A stretch of 64,000 bases of DNA, taken from assembly GCA_016801845.1 (NCBI GenBank), contig CM028910.1, positions 15,220,629-15,284,628 of the forward strand, written 5' to 3'. The notes beneath the pieces are model-generated. The model was given only the letters and a program-made list of their open reading frames with translations, had not been told where the DNA came from and searched no databases. The stretch is from Polydactylus sextarius (taxonomy: Eukaryota > Chordata > Actinopteri > Polynemidae). Position numbers and translations under genes: made by a program. Below are positions 13,718-28,381 of this stretch, one piece after another. Numbering within the stretch: the stretch's first letter is position 1; each line of letters opens with the position of its first letter.

Positions 13718-16700
13718 GACATTGTGTAATTAATTTGGTTTTACAATGTGAGCATTTATTTCTCAGTAAAACAGACAATTCATTGTTACGTATAATGAGA
13801 GGCACAACTATTTTGACCTAGCTACCACTATGTTTTATCTTGTAAATGCTTCCATTTCATGTATGAAAACCTTAGATATGTACTGAACACAAAGAGATGA
13901 ATCTTTTACGACCTTGACACTCTGCAGTAAGTGCATCCAAGGGCTCCATCCACATGTTGACATATTCTTTCTGTGCTTTCATGACAGAACCTTTCAATGG
14001 TGTACTGTTTCTGTATCAGTGTCTGTAGAGAACTGACTGCAGTTGGGGTTGGATTAAACAAATGGTGTTAGTTAACCATAATATATGGGAGCTAAACAAC
14101 ATGTGTTGGTCTGGTGCTCTCCTGTGATAAATTATAGCCCCATTCATGTCAGTGGCCTAGTATCATAGACAGCATGAGGACTGAATAAGACTAATGTTGC
14201 AGAGAAACTGAACGAAAGATGAGATGAGTCTTGTTACAGTGGAAACATCTAATTACACAGAAACTAAATTGGACAGAAGAATCATTTAATAGCTAAACAG
14301 TGGTTTGCATATCTGAGGTGGATGATGAACAGGTTTTTATTCACGTAAACCTGTTTATGTTTTGGACCAATGCTTCAAGGATGTCTTAGTCTTGTTTCTA
14401 TGGTGACCAAAGCTATTGTTTGTAGATATTGGTAAGTAGTTGGAAGCAATAAATAATCACTCTACATATGTATGTATGAACATCTGTGTATTTTCTGATC
14501 CTGAATACATTTAGACTGAATGAATGCACAGCATTAATGCGAGATTGTAGTATTTCCAAAGGTTTTATGGAGTCTTCATAGTAAAGCCTACGTGTACTAC
14601 CTTGTTACGTCAGTCTTTCCCTGATGGCTCGGGTTCCTTGTGAGTGTGAGCCTCATAATGCTGACCAGATAATACGCTCATCTCCAACCCACTCACCCTG
14701 AAGTCCTCTGTTATGTTGGGCTATCACAGCGTCTGAATCTTTAATGCCCAGATGACATGTCCACAAAGGAAGTAGCCTCTTTAAATATGTAGCTTATCCA
14801 GTTGTTCTGCTGGCTTCATTACCACAGTTATCTGTGCATAACATGGGATACATAATTCATGTTTCTCAAATATTCCCTTAGATGAATGGAGGCGAACACA
14901 GAAATCCCATTCATCTCCAATGGAAACACATAGTCGTATGTTAGATGAAGTGCTCCAGATTAACCAATCTGCGAATATTCATATGTAGAAGTATTTATAT
15001 TTGTCAATAAATGCAGGATTTTCTTGTTGAATACAAAAGTAGATGAAGGGGTATGCAGTGCTTTGATATCATTACCGGCTGATTGTTAGTACGTTTAGTA
15101 TGCAAATACAGCTGCCTGCTTTTGCTTCCTTTTAGTTGTTCGGTGGCCGATAAAAGCAGGTTGCATTCACAAGCCCACTGAGCCGCAAGCGCCTTCAAAC
15201 AATGTTGACCCCTCAGTGCCTTTCCTTTTATCTGTGCATGTTACTATTTGTAGCAAGGTCAATTACAGCAGCAGTAGAGATTAGTTGTAATTTATTAGGG
15301 ATCCTCTGTAGCCAATGCCGAAGGTGAACTCTTTTTCTTCCAGCTTGGTAGTAAACACAATCAGAAAACCATGTAGCACTGACAGCTTTGACTGTGATTC
15401 AAGTACAAAGTGCATTGTATTATGTTTGAAAACATTCGTTTTCATGCTGCCTCTTGTGGTTACTGACACGTAGTGTACAGTATAAGGTCAACCTCTTGCT
15501 GAGGGCTGTAGCTGATTACCTACAGGCGATGGTGTCTTCCCAGAATCAAAAAGAATGTGTGATAATGATGTGATACTGAGGTGGATCAAGGAAAAGGGTC
15601 CAGTATTTTTTGGCCTTGTGCAGGATTAGCTGTTTAAAACAATGAAATACATAAAAAAGGGTAACTGAAGTGAGCTATACCACAAAATGTAATATCAGTA
15701 GCTGGGCAAATCAATCTAATACCAATAGTGTTTATATTTAAAAGCAACGACTGTACCATCATATAGGTAGGAGTAATGACGTATGACCTGATGATGTAGA
15801 GCTATAGAGAAGTCAAGTCTCCGTCCTCATGTCTGCGAGTGGCAGAATGAGTCTGCATGAGCATCTCTGAGGATATCACACCTGAATCTTGCTGGGTTGA
15901 GTTGCACAGCAGACAATGGAAGTACCAGGTTTCAACAAAGAAGACGAAGGTCTTGCTGCATCAATTTTGAAATTTTAAACTATCCATCATGAGTTCCTTT
16001 ATAGTATTTTTGTCTACTATTTTTGAAGGTTACTTAATCATATGCATAATAAAACATAGCAGAGTTCTAATGTGAAAAGAGTATATTTTCTGATAAAACA
16101 AAGTGATTTTTACATGCACGCTCACAAGAGCAGCAAAGAAGCAAAGATTAGATTTGTCTGTTGCTCTGAGTCAATTGCCAAAGGCCGTTGTTAATTGTTG
16201 TTGTTGTTGTTAGCATTTCTAAGACCAATACATGGTAATATTGATAAATTGAAAGCTGTGATTTAGTCAGCTGTGACTGACTGCAAATCAAAAAACAAAC
16301 AAGACAAACAACAAAAGCTAATAACAACCCAATAATAACATGTATTAGCTACGAGCTTTAGTCTATAATCCATTGATTGATTTATTAGAACAATTTTGTG
16401 TCATGTACACGGGATCATCCTGAAGATAAACTGGACTAAAGTGTAGTAATGCATCAAAATGTATGTAAATACTTAATTAATATGAGAATCAGTTGGATCA
16501 AGACCTGAAGGAAACATCATCACGTTTTTAATGTCCTGCATCTCAAAGACAAGAAGGACACTGTTATGAAGAACAAGTTATGATAGCAGTTTGAGATGAT
16601 TCAATCAAACAGGTTGAGGGCTGATATGATCGAAGTCAGTCATCCCTGTGTCTGATCTCTCATATTTTCTTCTCTCATTCCTTCTCTGCCTGTCTCATTT

Positions 16701-17017
16701 GCTTGCTCAGAGCAGTGAATGGAAACCTGACACCTTCACAACAGAAGAATGGAGATATGATGAGATTCACAGGAGTTTGATGAGTGAGATAAGTTTCACA
16801 CAGATGGTAATTAGACATCTTGTTAACAGTGAGACTCCCACATGCTGCTGTGCCTCTGTGGGCATAATGTTTCTTTAGTGCGTAGCTGTCATTGTATAAG
16901 TTTGACAGATAAATCAACAACACAACACACATTCAACAGAGAAACCTTATTGAAGTGATACAGTGATGTCAAATATGTAATAATGAAATATATTTTGGGA
17001 GTTATAGTTTATTATCA
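12520..17017. other. Gene-poor stretch with a (TA)n array
   Basis: No coding region recognised. It contains a CRE-type palindrome TGACGTCA at 12820-12827 and a (TA)n array at 13674-13714. Confidence 0.45.
13674..13714. repeat. (TA)n microsatellite
   Basis: Uninterrupted TA dinucleotides over about 40 bases. Confidence 0.95.
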
Positions 17018-17350
17018 TATTTTGGATGTCCTTCTCATACTACCAAAACAACTCTGACCTCTGGAGCCTCTGGAGGTTTTTCCTGTGGTTTTTGGCACCA
17101 GAACATTGGCAGCAGAACCTTTGGGTCCTATGGGTTATGGGACATGGGCTTCATGGATCTGGTTTGTTTTGGTACATGCCCGCATCCAAAAAATGCACAA
17201 TCCAGACTGGGATCTAGTTTTTTTAGTAGTTCTACCATGAGCATGTGTATTGGGTCTGAGATTGGGTCTGGAGGTGTGTGTCAAAGTAACTTCCAGATAA
17301 AAGTCAGGACCCAAGGTTTATCAGCAAAACATTGTACTGTGACAACATGA
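17018..17350 (-). mobile_element. Degenerate Tc1/mariner transposase relic
   Basis: The stretch matches, by eye, a common fish Tc1-like element read on the minus strand. Diagnostic plus-strand phrases include 'GTGGTTTTTGGCACCAGAAC', 'GGGCTTCATGGATCTGG' and 'GACCCAAGGTTT'. The middle of the transposase, between the aligned ends, appears to be deleted and no long frame remains. The relic is non-functional. Terminal inverted repeats were not found. Confidence 0.6.
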
Positions 17351-20300
17351 TCCATTTTACTCATTTCAAATGTCTGATCGGTGCATATGGGCGTTCAATA
17401 TTGTACCATCACGATCTGTTACGAAGTGTATTAATATGACAACATTATATAAGCCAACATTTTGTGTTTTGAGCTGGATTTACATCACAACACAAATAAC
17501 ATTTGTGCCAAGTGTGACACAGATATTTTTACATTCAACCTGCACAACAAAAATGATTACATTTGGCTCGCAAAGGATTAGACAGCAGTGTTTTTTTTTT
17601 CCCCTCTTGTGTAAATCCCATCAGAGTTGGCTGCATGCCCGGTGTGTGTTTTGACCGGGTGCAGTGTATTCAGGCTTTCAGGCCGACACAGAGATGGTGT
17701 GATCATCAGTGCCGCCTGACAGTGGTGACAGCCAATAACGCTCCTGTGACCTCTGAGAAAACAACAGCACAACGGGATAATTAGCTAGATAAACTTACAG
17801 TGATGCACAGGCATTATGTTGCTGTATTTAAAAAAAAAAAACCCTCATAATACCAATGGTTGATGTCATTCTACTCAGATTAAAGGATTTCTCACTGCAA
17901 ATTTTTGAACATTGCTGAAATGCAGTAAATATGCAGGTATCTGGCAAAGATTATCAACTTCAAACTTTTCCTGGCAGTGGAAACTGTTCCTCTGCTGTCC
18001 AATTACACGCCCAGAGTATTTCAAATAGATACTTGTGCCAGAATATAACTGAACACACTGCTTCTGGTCATTGCTTGTGCAATGGGCATATTAAGCTGAA
18101 AACACAACATTTTGGTTGTCAAGTGTAACATTAGGTCACAGACTCATATTCATATTAGTGTCATTTGCACTATATTCTGTTTTTCAACATTTTGGCTCAG
18201 ACTAATTGTACTAAACCATGGTTCTTTAAGAGATTTAGAGAAACTATAATAATTCTTGATAAATACCTGCAATGGAGCAAATAGATTAAACTTCTAAATT
18301 GATGCTCAGAGTGCTCCCTTATGTTAAAATATTCATATTTGTGAAGACAAAGATAGTAGCATTAAAAGGGTAATCCTGCCTTGATGTAAAGCATACTGTT
18401 GTACAATATTAGGTCAAACTATTTGGAAAATTGAAGTTTAAAACAAATCTTTGTATGTCAATTTTATGAAGATATTTGTATTTTTATATCCTCTGTAACA
18501 ACAGATGATTGAGCTTCATGTTTCTTTACAATCTCAAATCTTATGTGTTTAAAACAGACAATGTGTGGTAGTAGCTTAATGATAGAGCAGAGACTGAGAG
18601 GTTGTGTAACATAAAAATGTTTTACACACTCAAACCTTCCTCCAGTCATCCCATACAGTACGTGTCACCTTATGGTAAGCCTCATTAATTTCCTCATTCC
18701 TAACTCACGCACATTAAAATCCAGAAAAAGGGTCATATCTCCCCTCCCTCTCTCCATTGTTGGATTATTAAAGACTGTTCATGTCTTCGCAATTAATTGG
18801 GATGACTTTTAAAGATGGATTGCTCGAGACAGATGATTTGTGAACTGAGCAGTTTGCATGTGTTGAAGTATGGATAAAGTTGAATTAATATAATTTTTTG
18901 TCCCTGTATCATTTATCAAACGTGTCACTGGATTCAATATATCGCTGCACAAAATCATATAAATCTAGTCTATGAAGGAAAAGGGAAAAAAAAATCCTTC
19001 TCCCTTTGATCATCACTAGAGCAACTGAGTGAGGTGAAAACACCTGCAGGTCAAAATAAAAGATGAGAGAAACAATCTGATCTGTGTTGTAAAAAGTAAT
19101 GCACAGAGATAAGGTGGTATGCTTTGTGGTGCAGAGTGAACACATGCTATGTTCACTTGCCTTTTTGTCTCTATGATGTGGCTTCAACAAAAACTTAATT
19201 TAGAGGTTTCAAACATCAACTGTTAATCAAAGAGACTGGGCAGAGCTATAAAACCTTTTTGTGGAATTTCCTGCCATATAAGTGTCTGTAGATAGTGCTC
19301 TATAATTACCGGCTCTTCATCACATTGCTAATCATGTTTTCCAGCCAGTCGACGGAACCAACCCGGCAGAGTAAAACTGACAGCCACAGACGTTACAATC
19401 CTGGCTCAGTTCAGACCTCAGTGGACTGTCCACTTTAGATTTAAGAAGATAGCTCAATGGTCCTGAAAGCATCACTCAGAATTTATCAATATCAGACTGA
19501 TATAGCAAGTGTTCAGATATGGAGCCTGCGTCAAAGGTTTCTATGAGGACAGCATTTTCCAGTCACAGCGATACTGTACACATCTGTAATGCATTAATGT
19601 CCCATTTACAAATATTACTTTATATCAGATTTCTGATCCTTAATCCTATTATAACATGTTTAGACATTTTACTAAGCACGTAATGAGTAGGATGTGTACT
19701 GCAAATTCATTTTGGATTCAAAATGAGTCTAAAATACCAGCCACTAAACCTCCATAAACATTTCATAAGTTTAAGGAAAACAACAATTGCTGATGTGGCA
19801 TTGACAGCAAAGTTGTGAAATTTTGTCATAACAGGCTGTAGAACAGATGGATGTTGAGTCTGACTGCTGGGTTGGATGCAGCTGGAGCAGATACATGGTT
19901 AGAAATGTTGATTTTACTGTTTTGTTTTTTATTATCGGTGCACAACATTCAGTTGATCCAAATGTGGGACGGTTTAGCTGTAGGGTTTTCTGATCAACCA
20001 CTTCCCTCAAGATGTGCTCATGCAGCTATTAGAACATAAACTTTGAATAAACTTAATTATTTACATATGTACATACACCTGATCTGAAACGTCAGAATCA
20101 GGACTTGGATGAGACGTTTACACTTTCAAATCACTAAACAGGCCTCACAGTTTTAAACATATTATCATCTGGGAGCTGCACTATAGTCTGAGTTCATCCA
20201 CAAATCCTGTTGGTTGTTAAATGAATCTTGACATTATAGCCACTGATGAGAACTAAATCCCAACTGAGTCATTTTGTCGCCTGCTGTGGCAGCTTTGTTG

Positions 20301-23300
20301 TGTCATGTGGACATAGAACAATCTGACCCCACCACAGTATCTGCCTGCTGTTCAGACAAATTGACACCAGGGACTTGTAAGTGTCCATTATAACCACTAT
20401 ATGGTTTCTTAACAGTTAAATGCTCTTCCAGGAAGGAATTCATGTTTACTGTATGTTTTTGTAATGATAAGTCTGTACATTTGAATTTAGTAGATCTACT
20501 AATGTAGTCTTAAACACTTTAGAGACATCGGTGTCAGTGTGTCTTTTCCACTCAACTGAGATAGCCCTAAGGATCGAATGGACCTTGATGAACTTTCTGC
20601 AGACACTGGTGGTTCCCAAAGGAAAGATGTTAAAAACCTTTGTGAATGACCAGCAGCTTGCTGAAATATATGGTCAACTCGGGAAGGAGTGACATGATAC
20701 AAGAGTTGTTGTACAAGCGTTCTTGTTTGCCTCAGGATGAATTATAATAACTTGCAGTGATCCTTGAACTTCTCATCTAGTGAGACCACCAAGTCAAAAT
20801 TTAAATTTAGCTATTACTTTGGTTTGTGGCCAAATACTAGCAAAACCAATAACCTTCATTTACCTCAACTGTAGCAACGATACTGTACAGTGGTAGAATC
20901 TTTATTGTTTTCATATTTTACTGGAGAAGATTCACAGTAAGATTTTATTTTTGGTTATTTTAACTTGCTAGAGTTGTTTTGCAACTGAAAATTCCCTGTG
21001 TTTTTTGAATATTGCATTTGTACATATGGATATGTTTGCACTGTAGAAAAAATTGCCTATTTTACTGATATGATTTAGTTCCTGAACGATACCATGCTTC
21101 ATTTTCAGCTGCAAATCAATCCTCACTATAGCAAACAAAAATACTGTGTGTGGTTCTGTACGGTTTGACGACTTTAGGGTGTGCCGCTCTTAGCATTTGC
21201 TGCAACTCTCACAAAAATATCCTTTAAGTATGAGTGACAAGATGCAGAGCAGAATCACTGCAAAGGTTGGGTGATCCTGACAGGTGATATCTGATGAATG
21301 AAATGAGACGGAGAAATGATGCCGCACAAACTCAGCACCGTAGCAAAGCACCTCTCGTTTTCTCCGTTGGTCTTTCTCTCTCTCTCCTTCTCGCTTGCTC
21401 TCTTTCTCTGAGATTATGTGTCTGGGGCCTCTCTTGTCACTGTTGTGTCAAGTGAGCAGAAAGAAGTCAGAAGGTATACAGGTATACTGTTAATTATTTT
21501 TGTGCTCACTGCTTTTAGGAAACAAATGTGATGACAGTCCAGGGGGACACAGACAGATTTTGCTTCTTCCAACTCTTCTTAGTCACGTTTACTTCCCCTT
21601 CTTTATTTTTCCCCTCACTGACTCACTGAAATGTAAGCATCTGTCACACACGCTTTCTTGTATCTGTCAGCGTTTTTTTTTTTCTATTTTGGACTTACAT
21701 TAAACCACCTTTTAGCTTACTCAAAACAATGAAAAACGTCATTTTCCTTTTAATATAGTGTACAAGACAAACAAATTATAGCTAGCCAGTCCTTTTGGAA
21801 AGTGTCTGATGTTTAAAAATAGCCCAACAATATTTTGATGACTCTTAGTCATTGCACAGTGTATTTTCTGGGCACCTGATGACTCAACATTGCAGTTGTT
21901 AATTTACATCCACACTAATATCTGGATTGGCATCAGATTTGATCTTGAACTTGAATTACTTAAAATTACATGCTGCTTAGCTGTGACTCTGCCCAGTGGA
22001 CATCTAATACATCAGTGACCAATTACTTGTGACCGTACGTGACCTCTGAACTTGACATCAGAGGTCTGTGGTAGAAAGTGAACGCTCTCTGCCTCATGCT
22101 ATGAAATTAGGAGACTTTTGGAGATTGTACGGAGGTCTCGCTTCCCTTGCCCTTGGGTAACTTCACTAACTGGAATGAGTCATTACAAAGGCAAATATTC
22201 TTTCAACTTTTCAAATTATATGCGCTGAATTCTCTCAACTGGCAACTATGTAATATCTTACCGACAACATTGTGCTGAGTCAGTGTGGAGAATCAAATCT
22301 ATAACGAATAAGGCTGTTTTGTTTGTTTTTTGTTTTCTTTTTTCATGTCCTCTATTTTTAGGGGAAAATTGTGATGCGCTCGTTATGCTTGTTGTATAAC
22401 AGTCTGGCAAAGTTACAAACAAAGTGGTGCAGAAAACAGCAGAGCGTTAAAAAGAGGGGTGTGTAGCTGGTTAATTTATTGTGATTACATTATTACTTAT
22501 AACCACTGTAGTCTGTGATGATTGTGCTTTGTGGTGATTGTGCTTTGTTGGTTTTTGAAAGATTCTGTTTTTGATAATTACACTATCATATATGTTGGCA
22601 ATGATATTGGCAATAACGACAAAAAGCTCTGTGAGTCTCAGTTTGGAAATCAAGAGGCACATCCAAGTGAATGGGACAAGTTAAGAAAAACATCACAAGC
22701 ATTTTTTTTTTATTTACAAGATTACTGTTTGATTGTATAATTACTCAAATATATTCCATCTGGACTTTCATTTGAACTAGTCTGAATTTATTATGACAGA
22801 CTGTGTTTCATCCTAGTCCACAACTTTGATAAACTTGTGTCTTCGGGGATTATAAACACGATTTATTCTTGCAGGAGAGGGTAAGCCTCTTAGAGATTAA
22901 AAGCAAGTGTCTTTCTTTCTATAAGACCGAAGAGAAATCAGAGATAAATTTGTCCCATTTATTTGATTTTTTGTATTCAAGTAAGAGTCCAGCTACTGAC
23001 ACTTAGACAATCATCAATCATTAATCCAACTGTTGATAATATTGGAAAAGTGGGAGCCAGGAGTTGACAAAAGCACAGAGATGCCTGTGTCTTAAAATGA
23101 AGCAATCTTGTTGTTATGTAACACTGGTTAGTCTGCTTTATTACGTCCAAGGGATTTTTTCTCATTTTGAACAAATCTCCAGTATGTGAACAAAATCAAA
23201 CACTGATAAATACGCACCTGCAGCTATTCTGTGGAAAAACATGTTTTAGACTGACACAGTCAGGTGTGATTTAAGCTTCATGTTGTCTGAGTGATCAAGA

Positions 23301-25242
23301 ACATAACTGCACAGATGTTTGCCTACAGATGTCTAATAGGAGGACACTTACAAAAGAGAGACAATGAAGCACCTTGTGCTGTGGTTAGTGGTTTCTGGTA
23401 CAGTATCAATAGGCTACACTCAGGGCAGACACTTACAACAAGTGAGAAAGTGTCTGACCTCACATCAGTGATGTGCTCACTTCATGGAAATTCAAGTAGA
23501 CCACTTACTGCCAGTAGGTGTGACCTTGAAGCCACTTCCCTGATGTGACTACATTTCATTTGCATTTTTCTTCCTGTGGAGTGTGAATGCAACCATTGCA
23601 AATTGCTGGAGAAAACCTCAAATACTTATGAAGCTTCAGGTTGAAGTCGTGATGCAAGTGTCTCAATCAGAAACTCTCATAAAACTAAAAGTAAGAGTCC
23701 TTACTGAATCCTTACTCAGAAAATGTGGTATTTTTATGAATTTGAAGCAGAGTTTATCATGTTTATCATGGGGTGAGCTGTAGTGCTTAAGCTGCTGAGT
23801 GATTGAGTGGTTGAGTTCAAGCTGAATTTTTCTACAATCAGGCTGCATCAGCATGCATCAACTTTTAGATGCTCCTCATCCAACCACTCAGAACTCCTCT
23901 GTCACATTCCTGTCACTCCTGCAGCAACTCGGTGCAACTCCTCTGTCACTCTAACTGGGGAAATGTAGAGGAAATGAGAGAGTGAGTTACATTTCTGTAG
24001 AGGGTAAAGGATGATTAGCTAGTATGTGGATACAGCCTTAAAAACATTCATAAATTATTCTTTCTGCTCAGTGTAATGAAAGAGGAATAGATGGTGCAGA
24101 TCCTGAGGGAGCTCATGAGTAAATGTGTAATTCTGAGGGAAAATTCTTCAGAAAAACTCACTTCTACTTTTAAATGTAACTTTTTACACTTATAATAATA
24201 CATAATTACTTGATATGCGGTATTATACATAGGGACACCATAAAAAACCCAAATGATTAATGTGAGAAGGAAAATTAATAATTTTCTTTTTTCTTATCTT
24301 TGATTCTTGGTGAGATTTATTGAACAGTTGATGAATATCTTTTTGTAAGATTCCAGAAGCCAACAAGGTTAAGAAAAAAAAACACTGGTTTAAGAGTAAA
24401 TTCTGTAGAATTCCCTCTGTAATGTAGCAAAGTGGAGCTCTAAAGTTACCTGGTAAATAAAATAAAGATATTCAAGTAAATTATTCTGAAATTGTAATGA
24501 AATACATTAGTTGAGTCAGGGTTTAGGTTATGTTCCACCATTGATTGTGGATTGGTTTATTCATAGACGTACATTTTAATGGAGGGGGACAACACTGAGC
24601 TGTGTTGCAGTGGTGGAGTTGTTATAGAGGCACATCAGTGACTCAATAAAAATGATTCTGTCAACACAGAGACACAACACCAGGTAGAACAGAGCACACT
24701 GATGTTCCGGACTCATAAATGTCAATGGATCTAATGGACCAGTCTGCATGATGTATCTAGTCAGAAGTCATTGCCACAGTTTGTGGTTTATCAGGTGGAG
24801 AGTTGACACATTTGTAGTTTTACATTTATTGGAATGTGTATTTTTATAGAATAAATCATTGGTGTTGAATGTTTATTCAATGAAATCTAAAGTCTCTCAG
24901 CCCTGTGTGTTTTTTATATGCACCCTTTCCCCCTTCTTGCTGTGTTTCAAGGTCTTTTTGTGATGAATGATGCTTTTTGTTGACTTACAAACATTTGTTG
25001 AAACTACAAAATGTTCAAAATGCCTTGTCTTGAAAAATACTAGTCTTTTTTTTTTTTGATTGAGAAGAGAAGAAGTATCACCTGCAGTCTTATAAACAAA
25101 CATAAAATAAGATGTGGCAGGTTGAGGAGAGCTGAGATGTGAGATTGCTGTGTGATATTTGAGAGCTTGGAGAAAACCAACTGCTCCCCTCTAACCTGCT
25201 GGTCCCAGTCCCGGCGGTTGACTGCTGAATCATGCTTGCAAA
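17351..25242. other. Gene-poor stretch
   Basis: Low-complexity AT-rich sequence with short homopolymers. I see no exon, RNA gene or named repeat. Confidence 0.45.
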
Positions 25243-25388
25243 CATTCATCCGTCCATTTTCAACACCCGCTTATCAGAGACACAGAGGCCTGAAGCACAG
25301 TTCTAGTGCACATTGACTTCAACCTTGACAGGTCAACAGTCCATCATAGCACTAGCCCACAGTCACGCCTGTGGGTAGTTTAAAATTA
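25243..25388 (-). repeat. Dispersed teleost repeat, copy 3 (truncated, inverted)
   Basis: It begins with 'CATCCGTCCATTTTCAACAC' and 'CGCTTATC', the inverted end of the same unit seen at 10255-10530 and 12140-12480. It fades after about 145 bases. Confidence 0.6.
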
Positions 25389-28257
25389 CATAATCAAAAT
25401 GCTTGATCCAATTGCAGTTTACTGGTCTAATATATCTGCTCTATGTGCTTCGCTTGACTTTGGATGTCCACGACTCACATATAACTAAATGGTTATTCTT
25501 TGGTTCATATTCAAGTCAGTAGTACATATGTAATACTGGTAATAATCATGTTTCCACAGCATCAACATATATATAGATATTCAGCAAAAAAAAAAAATAA
25601 CAATAAAGATGCACCAATTGATCAAGTTGATCATTTTAACACCGTGACTGTTACATGCTTCAGTAGGTGTGGTAAAAAATAGGATGATTATTTGTGTCTG
25701 ATGGTACCAGCAGACAGATAGTGGTTGTGCAAAGCTCCTCTGTTTCTCATTAAAACGGTAGCCTTGCTACTGAACTTTTTACAGCTTGCCACTGGGACCT
25801 GACACTGTCTCTGCCAGGAAATCCTCAAGGCATATGCACAAGCACTCATTCTGTGTTAAACTGTATTGTAGCAACATCAAACAGAGCAGTGTGTGCAACT
25901 ACCTCACCCAGACATAATGCCTACAGCTTCTTTTCTGCACTCCCCAACTTTGGTATTTTTGGCAACATTATTTCTGTGTCCAAACAGACAAAGACTAGAG
26001 TTTCCTGACTGATGGACACTGCTGCATAATAATGATTTTAATCCTGATTAGCTGTATGTGGCTCAGAGTTAAAAGTATTTTGATGTTTTGTGCTAAAATC
26101 TGTCTCCTCACTGAATAATACTTGTCGAGGTAGAAGAACAGCCTTGAAGCAAAATTTGGTTGTTTTCTGAGTAAATAATAATTTCCCCAACGATCAGAAA
26201 AGACCTCCCATTTCACAACCAGCAGATTTTGTGAAACTTTATTTAAATTGAAATCAAACAATTCAACCCAAATTTGTCTGTTTGGATGATTCAGCAACCT
26301 TAGGATGGAAAATATGTATTATATTATACATTTAACCTTTTAACCATAAACATAAACATGAAGAAATAACTACCCTCTTCTTAAAGAGACATTATGTCCT
26401 CAGATCAAATAATCCAGACATTTCATTTCCATGGTATCTTTATCATTGCTGCTTATCTGGAAACAAACATTGTTTCTTTGCTCTCCATCTTCTCTACATT
26501 GGCCTAATTTCCATTTATATTGCTACTTACTACTCACAGTGGCTCATGGTGAGGTTAACTCAGGGAGACCCCTGACACGTCAGATGGGCCCCTCACTGGA
26601 CCAACACTGCTGTCGTGTGGTGAGATGACTCCTTGTGGGTCAACTCAATGTCAGTGTGACATTCAGAGTCAAGTAGCAGTGAGTGTGTGTGTGAGTCTGA
26701 GTGTGTGTTTAATGATAACAAGAATGGATGTTGTGCTAGAGTTAAGTTTTTGATGTAAAAATGAGGTTGGTTGATTGATACGTGAGATTGAGAGGTAACT
26801 CAGCAAACTGAAAAGTAGTTGATCTTTAACTTGTTTGTTTTTAATTTGTTACACTGAGCCAGTGATGATTCATATCCTGTGTTTCCTAAAAGTAAACAAA
26901 GATTATGAATGATGAACAAAATGAAAGTCTGAATTCTGCATAACAGCTCCCTTTTATTCCAATGAAAATTTATCCATAAGATGTTCAGACTGCCAGATGG
27001 GATATGAGTGAATAATTGTATCTGTCTGGAAAAAAACGTAAAGAAAGAAAGAAAAAAAAGGGCATTAGTGATTCCAGAAATAGCATTCTTTAGACGAATA
27101 AATGTAAATTAAATTAATATTATGGAGTGCATTAAGATGATAAGTTGTATGGGTTTGCATACAGGATGTTATACCAATACTGACACTCATCAGACTTCCT
27201 CACAGTTTCCTGAACAGCTGAACTCCAGCACCTCCACCTCCAGCACCACCAGCACCACTCATTCAGTGATGAAACATTCACCGTCAATGAAACAAATACC
27301 GCTCCGATTCTAACATTATGTCAGTAGAACAAACTAGCCCATCCAGATCACTGACATGACACTGGTTGTTGAGATCAATTACATTTACTATGTAAAAGCT
27401 GCACATTGTTTTTTGATCACCTTCACTAGACTTGATGCAACACAGTGTTAAGACACTAAGACTCTATTCAGAAGTCACCCTCCCTCTGTCTATATAAACA
27501 TAAAAGAGAAGCTTCAAAAGCTTTTAATATGACATGAATGTCATTCATTTGACTGTGCAGTCATAAAACGCATTTAAAAAGCAGAGTAATATCACACCAA
27601 GGCTTGTATTTAGTCTGTAAAACATAGCATACACTTTATTTTTAGTAGCTTATGTAAGAAAACCTCATTCTTTTCAAAGACTTGATTGAAATTTGTATTA
27701 AGGTCTACACAGGCCTACAACTCAAATTGCATTGCATTATATTACAGTTTAAATGAATTATTGCTGGCTGTTTTGGTCATTGAGTTGATTGGAAATCCCA
27801 TTACTGTCCCATTAATCATCTGAACTAATATGTTACTCAGTCTGATGTTCCAAGATGACAGACAAGCTCAGAGTCAAACTGAATTTATTGGGAGCTTGAC
27901 AGAGGATTTTTTGTTCAGAGACAAATCGTGCAGTTGCTGTTATCATTCAGGCAGTAAATGTGTCTGATGACGGCTGCACGCTGGGCTTGAATCACCTGGT
28001 GTGACCTCTTCCCTTGCAGCATCACTCCACAAGGACTGATAGACACTGTACTACACAACACAACCCAGAAGTCCTCATCATTATAAGTGCTCCTGTGTGT
28101 GCAGGAGAAACACACAATTCCCTTGTATGAAAACACTTTCCCATATTAAGTTGTTTCCTCTTCACGTCACCCAAAATATCAATTTGTAGCTAATTTACTC
28201 TTCATGTGAGCACTATTTACGGGCACGTAGATTCGGTTTTCCATCACCTCCTGATGC
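25389..28257. other. Gene-poor stretch
   Basis: Only short unrelated ORFs. A 100-codon minus-strand frame at 25995-26297 is AT-rich in composition and matches nothing I know. Confidence 0.4.
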
Positions 28258-28381
28258 AGCAGGGAGTTTCTGAAGTGTCGGGTATCGTCCTCAGTGCTGT
28301 CTGGGCAGAGCAGGACTGCTGGGTGAAGGAACCACCGGTTCCTGGGAGACTCGAGTGGAGAGAGATTACTATTGATTTTTG
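28258..28381 (+). other. Weak exon-like segment on plus strand
   Basis: A 124-base GC-richer block lies between an acceptor-like CTGATGCAG and a consensus donor (TTTTTG, then GTAAGATG). One frame is open across the whole block (starting QGVSEVSG, ending ITIDF). The other frame I followed stops quickly. I recognise no family and see no partner exons, so it could be a lone non-coding-RNA exon or chance. Confidence 0.2.
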
